NCBI GenBank assembly: GCA_018818855.1
Contig: JAHIRI010000055.1
Span: 1-7,742 of the forward strand
Length of the DNA stretch: 7,742 nt
From: Patescibacteria group bacterium
Lineage (GTDB): Bacteria; Patescibacteriota; Patescibacteriia; XYB2-FULL-38-15
Direction of reading: 5' to 3'
Shown here one piece after another: positions 5,208-7,742 of this stretch. A program made the translations under genes and the position numbers. The notes beneath the pieces are model-generated. The model saw only the letters and a list, made by a program, of their open reading frames with translations, ran no database searches and was not told the DNA's origin. The stretch's first letter is position 1. Every line of letters starts with the position of its first letter.

Positions 5208-5840
5208 TCACTCGCTTGATAATAAATCAATTACTTCTTCATCGGTCGTTTGTCTGAATTCTTCATAAAAAGATCCGACCGCGCCGAAAAAGGCCGGAGC
5301 TTCAAGATAAATTATTTCATCAACTTCTTTTTGAACCAATTCCACCGCTTCTGGCGAAGTGACGGGAATGGCCACAATAATTTTTTCCGCGCCCATTCTT
5401 TTCACGGATTTTATAGCTGCCCGCATTGTGAGTCCGGTGGCCAAACCGTCGTCAACCAGAATGGCGGTTTTATTTTTTAAATCAAGCGGCGGACGCGAGC
5501 TGCGATATAATTTTAGCCTTCGCACTGCTTCGGCTTTTTCTTTTTTAATTTCATTTTGCAAATAGGATTCAGTAATGCCATAAGCGCCGACTGTCATTTC
5601 GTCAAAAACTCCAACGCCCTGTTCGGTAATAGCTCCAATTGCAAATTCGGGATTTGCCGGCGCGCCGATTTTTCGCGGGACAATAATATCCAGCGGCAAA
5701 TTTAATTTTTGCGCAACCTCAAAACCGACAACAACTCCGCCGCGTGGTAGAGCTAGAATTATGGCGTTTTTCGCGTTTTTAAATTTATCGAGTGCTACGG
5801 CTAATTTTTCTCCGGCCTCAAGGCGGTTTTTGAATAACAT
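5208..5840 (-). CDS. Phosphoribosyltransferase-family protein (COG1926-like)
   Basis: A 210-residue cytoplasmic protein of the type I PRTase fold. The PRPP-binding loop is I-L-V-D-D-G-L-A-T-G-L-T-M (127-139). LPRGG (31-35), with the preceding hydrophobic strand, and PRKIGAP (55-61) are typical of the stand-alone PRTase group often annotated only as 'phosphoribosyltransferase'. The acceptor base is not predictable, and some members may be regulatory or act on other substrates. The N-terminal F-K-N-R-L-E-A-G-E-K-L-A pattern is the usual start of this group, supporting the ATG at 5840. The gene faces the opposite way between DUF6390 and the hydrogenase small subunit, so it cannot share their mRNA. 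It has its own extended -10 promoter, with almost no leader and no ribosome binding site. The last residues, L-S-S-E, are encoded next to the REP-like sequence. Confidence 0.9.
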   Translation of the reverse strand: MLFKNRLEAGEKLAVALDKFKNAKNAIILALPRGGVVVGFEVAQKLNLPLDIIVPRKIGAPANPEFAIGAITEQGVGVFDEMTVGAYGITESYLQNEIKKEKAEAVRRLKLYRSSRPPLDLKNKTAILVDDGLATGLTMRAAIKSVKRMGAEKIIVAIPVTSPEAVELVQKEVDEIIYLEAPAFFGAVGSFYEEFRQTTDEEVIDLLSSE

Positions 5841-5848
5841 ATTAATAA

Positions 5849-5857
5849 ATCATAGCA
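5849..5857 (-). promoter_or_regulatory. Extended -10 promoter (TGCTATGAT) of the phosphoribosyltransferase gene
   Basis: On the minus strand TG-C-TATGAT ends at 5849. A weak -35 (TTTTGT, 5877-5872) sits 17 bases upstream. The expected RNA start is near 5842, which leaves almost no leader before the ATG at 5840. Confidence 0.6.
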
Positions 5858-5878
5858 GTTTTAAACATTCTACAAAAG

Positions 5879-5887
5879 TGCTATAAT
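5879..5887 (+). promoter_or_regulatory. Extended -10 promoter (TGCTATAAT) of the hydrogenase delta-alpha operon
   Basis: TG-C-TATAAT with TATAAT at 5882-5887. The -35 region is weak (TTTTAA at 5859-5864, 17-base spacer). The RNA should start near 5894, after the ATG at 5889, which argues for the ATG at 5898 as the true start. Confidence 0.7.
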
Positions 5888-5897
5888 AATGAAATAT

Positions 5898-6656
5898 ATG
5901 CCGAAACCGATTCTTGCCATTGCCAGCATGACTTGTTGTGAAGGTTGCCAGGTGGAAATTCTTAATCTCGGAAAAAGATTATTGGATCTTTTTCAAGTTT
6001 TTGATTTGGGAAATTTTGCCTGGGCAGAAGAAAAACGCGAGCGGCCGCACTATGAGATTGCTCTAGTTGAAGGAACGCCACTTACCGAGGAAGACGTAAA
6101 ATATTTAAAAGAACTGCGGAAAAAGTCAAAGATCCTTGTTGCTATTGGCACCTGTGCCCATTTGGGCGGAGTTCAGGAAATAAAAAATTATGCCGAGAAG
6201 AATAAAGATGAAAAAGTAAAATATGTTTATCCAAAATATCAGCGCATTCAAAATCCGACCGTGGTGCCGCTTTGGAAAGTTGTAAAAGTTGATTATACTG
6301 TGCCCGGCTGTCCAATTAATCAAGATGAATTTTATCGCGTTATTTCTGACATTGCTTTTGGGCGGGAGCCGCGAATTCCTCTTCGGCCAGTTTGCTTTGA
6401 ATGTCAGACGCAAGGTTATGAATGTCTCCTCCAAAAAGGAGAGCCGTGTATGGGGCCGATTACGCAGGGCGGATGTAAGGCGATTTGTCTTCGGAGCAAA
6501 AGATTTTGTTATGGTTGCCGCGGACCATTGGCTGGAGCCGGACCTCAGATTACAAAACACTTGAAAAATTTGGAAAAATTAGTTGGCAAAAAATATCTTC
6601 GCGAAATTATGGAAACTTACGGCGCGGAAGATGATTTTTTGAGAATTGAAAAATAA
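5898..6656 (+). CDS. hydD: [NiFe]-hydrogenase (sulfhydrogenase, group 3b) delta (small) subunit
   Basis: The small subunit holds the three FeS clusters that connect the NiFe site of the alpha subunit to hydB and hydG. With the start at 5898 it has 252 residues. The proximal-cluster pattern is C14-x2-C17 (T-C-C-E-G-C-Q), C86 in G-T-C-A-H-L-G-G, and C138 in P-G-C-P-I-N. The C-terminal part carries C166, C169, C176, C184, C193, C197, C204 and C207, enough for two further 4Fe-4S clusters, and ends in Y-G-C-R-G-P. There is no Tat signal, so the enzyme is cytoplasmic, as expected for group 3. An in-frame ATG at 5889 would add three residues (MKY) but lies almost on the -10 element, so it is disfavoured. 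The stop TAA is one base before the ATG of the large subunit, so translation is probably coupled. Confidence 0.95.
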   Translation: MPKPILAIASMTCCEGCQVEILNLGKRLLDLFQVFDLGNFAWAEEKRERPHYEIALVEGTPLTEEDVKYLKELRKKSKILVAIGTCAHLGGVQEIKNYAEKNKDEKVKYVYPKYQRIQNPTVVPLWKVVKVDYTVPGCPINQDEFYRVISDIAFGREPRIPLRPVCFECQTQGYECLLQKGEPCMGPITQGGCKAICLRSKRFCYGCRGPLAGAGPQITKHLKNLEKLVGKKYLREIMETYGAEDDFLRIEK

Positions 6657-6657
6657 T

Positions 6658-7742
6658 ATGAAAATAAAAATAAGCCATCTTGCGAAAATCGAGGGGCATG
6701 CCAGTTTTTTTGCTGATATGCTCGCCGGCGATATTAAAAACGCTAAATTAAAAATTACGATTGGTGCGCGTTTGATTGAATCAATAATTTTAAATCGCAA
6801 TTATATTGAGACGCCGATTGTCACGTCGCGTATTTGCGGCATATGTTCTGTGGCGCACAACATCACAAGCATTAAAGCGATTGAAAACGCGCTCGGCGTG
6901 AAAATCAATCCGCAGATTGAACGGCTTCGCAAAATTTTGGTGATGGCCGAACCAATCCAAAGCCACGCGGCGCATCTTTTCTTTTTATCTTTGTCCGATT
7001 TTTTCAAATATGAAAGCGACGTTGATTTAATAAAAAAATATCCCAATCTTGCCAAACAGATTATTTTAATTCGTGATTTTGGAAATAAAATAAAAGACGT
7101 AATCGGCGGGCGGGACATGCATATGATTTCCACGGAAATAGGAGGGTTTAGAGGGGTGCTGGATGATAAAATTATTAAAAAATTAATTGATGAAACCGAA
7201 CCGGTGCTTGAGGCGGCGATTGGCGTGGCGAAATTTTTTCGGGCGCTTGATTATCCAAAGTATGAGAGAAAAGTTGAATTTGCCGGTTTGGTGGCGCCGC
7301 GGGAATACGCGTTTTACGACGGTGTAATCGGATCAACCGTAGAGTCAGCGCGTCCCGTGAAAAAATTCTATAAAGAACTTGTAGAAAAACAAACCAGCGA
7401 TGATCCGACAAAACGCGCGAGCCATCTTGGCAAAAGTTTTATGCCGGGCGCGATTGCGAGACTGAACTTGAGCCATAAATTTTTAAATCCTGAAGCGAAA
7501 AAGTTTTTGTCTTTTTTTGACAAGTCATCGGGAAAAATTTTGACTTACAATACTTTTCATAATATTTTTGCCCAATCCGTGGAACTTGTCCATTGCGTTG
7601 AAGAAGTGCAAAAATTACTTAAAGAATATTTGCGCGATAAATCAAGAAATTTAATGGTCAGGCACACTTTAAAAAACGGAGAAGGTTTGGCTGCGACTGA
7701 AGCGCCGCGCGGCACGCTTTATCATTATTATAAAATTGATAA
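6658..7742 (+). CDS. hydA: [NiFe]-hydrogenase (group 3b) alpha (large, catalytic) subunit, 3' end outside window
   Basis: This subunit carries the NiFe(CN)2CO centre for reversible H2 oxidation or H+ reduction. I read an uninterrupted frame from the ATG at 6658 to the window end, 361 complete codons. It opens with H-L-A-K-I-E-G-H-A (7-15). The L1 motif R58-I-C60-G-I-C63-S-V-A-H67 gives the first pair of Ni-ligand cysteines. The late motif T-E-A-P-R-G-T-L-Y-H (347-356) is the conserved stretch that precedes the last domain. The second cysteine pair (D-P-C-x-x-C-x-x-H) should lie downstream, since family members have about 420-430 residues. I saw no frameshift or missing L1 residue. Maturation would need HypC (present here), the other Hyp proteins, and removal of a C-terminal tail if present. 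The start is one base after the hydD stop. Confidence 0.95.
   Translation, partial: MKIKISHLAKIEGHASFFADMLAGDIKNAKLKITIGARLIESIILNRNYIETPIVTSRICGICSVAHNITSIKAIENALGVKINPQIERLRKILVMAEPIQSHAAHLFFLSLSDFFKYESDVDLIKKYPNLAKQIILIRDFGNKIKDVIGGRDMHMISTEIGGFRGVLDDKIIKKLIDETEPVLEAAIGVAKFFRALDYPKYERKVEFAGLVAPREYAFYDGVIGSTVESARPVKKFYKELVEKQTSDDPTKRASHLGKSFMPGAIARLNLSHKFLNPEAKKFLSFFDKSSGKILTYNTFHNIFAQSVELVHCVEEVQKLLKEYLRDKSRNLMVRHTLKNGEGLAATEAPRGTLYHYYKID

Noticed and set aside
5149..5216. CRISPR-like repeat array
   Set aside because: The repeats are inverted rather than direct, with no regular spacers and no cas genes nearby.
6126..6560. Minus-strand open frame of 144 codons opposite the hydrogenase small subunit
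   Set aside because: The plus strand carries all the conserved cysteine motifs, and the opposite product has no family features.

Overview
The window looks like a chromosome segment from a small-genome, AT-rich bacterium, most likely of the Patescibacteria/CPR type (Parcubacteria-like). This is an inference. It rests on Lys/Ile/Phe-rich proteins, very tight gene packing, an almost complete lack of Shine-Dalgarno sites, very short or absent mRNA leaders, and a group 3b [NiFe]-hydrogenase, a type reported from such genomes. TGA is used as an ordinary stop, so the Gracilibacteria/SR1 code does not apply.

Layout: (1) 1-542, the 3' part of a glyceraldehyde-3-phosphate dehydrogenase gene with a clear terminator. 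(2) 644-1255, a six-helix membrane protein with its own promoter and terminator. (3) 1332-4276 and on to 5010, a tightly packed plus-strand run: hydrogenase beta (iron-sulfur) subunit, hydrogenase gamma (flavin, NAD(P)-binding) subunit, an EamA/DMT-type permease, the chaperone gene hypC, and a GC-rich gene whose product resembles the uncharacterised DUF6390 family. The run ends at a terminator near 5060. (4) 5067-5207, a gene-free stretch rich in inverted repeats. (5) 5208-5840, a minus-strand phosphoribosyltransferase. (6) 5841-5897, a compact divergent promoter region. (7) 5898-7742, the hydrogenase delta (small) subunit and alpha (large, NiFe) subunit, the latter running off the window end.

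How the genes fit together: beta, gamma, delta and alpha make up a soluble sulfhydrogenase-type group 3b enzyme. Electrons would pass between the NiFe site (alpha), the FeS chain (delta, beta) and NAD(P)H (gamma, FAD plus [2Fe-2S]). HypC delivers the Fe(CN)2CO unit to the large subunit. In archaeal sulfhydrogenase operons the four genes are contiguous (beta-gamma-delta-alpha). Here about 2.8 kb separates the two pairs, including an oppositely oriented gene.

The points most worth following are: the DUF6390-like gene translationally coupled to hypC and compositionally unlike its surroundings; a HypC with Gln where the family has a functional His; a beta subunit with no cysteine in its first 217 residues, so one FeS cluster seems to have been lost; and promoters with an extended TGnTATAAT -10 that are fused to terminator U-tracts or sit almost on the start codon.
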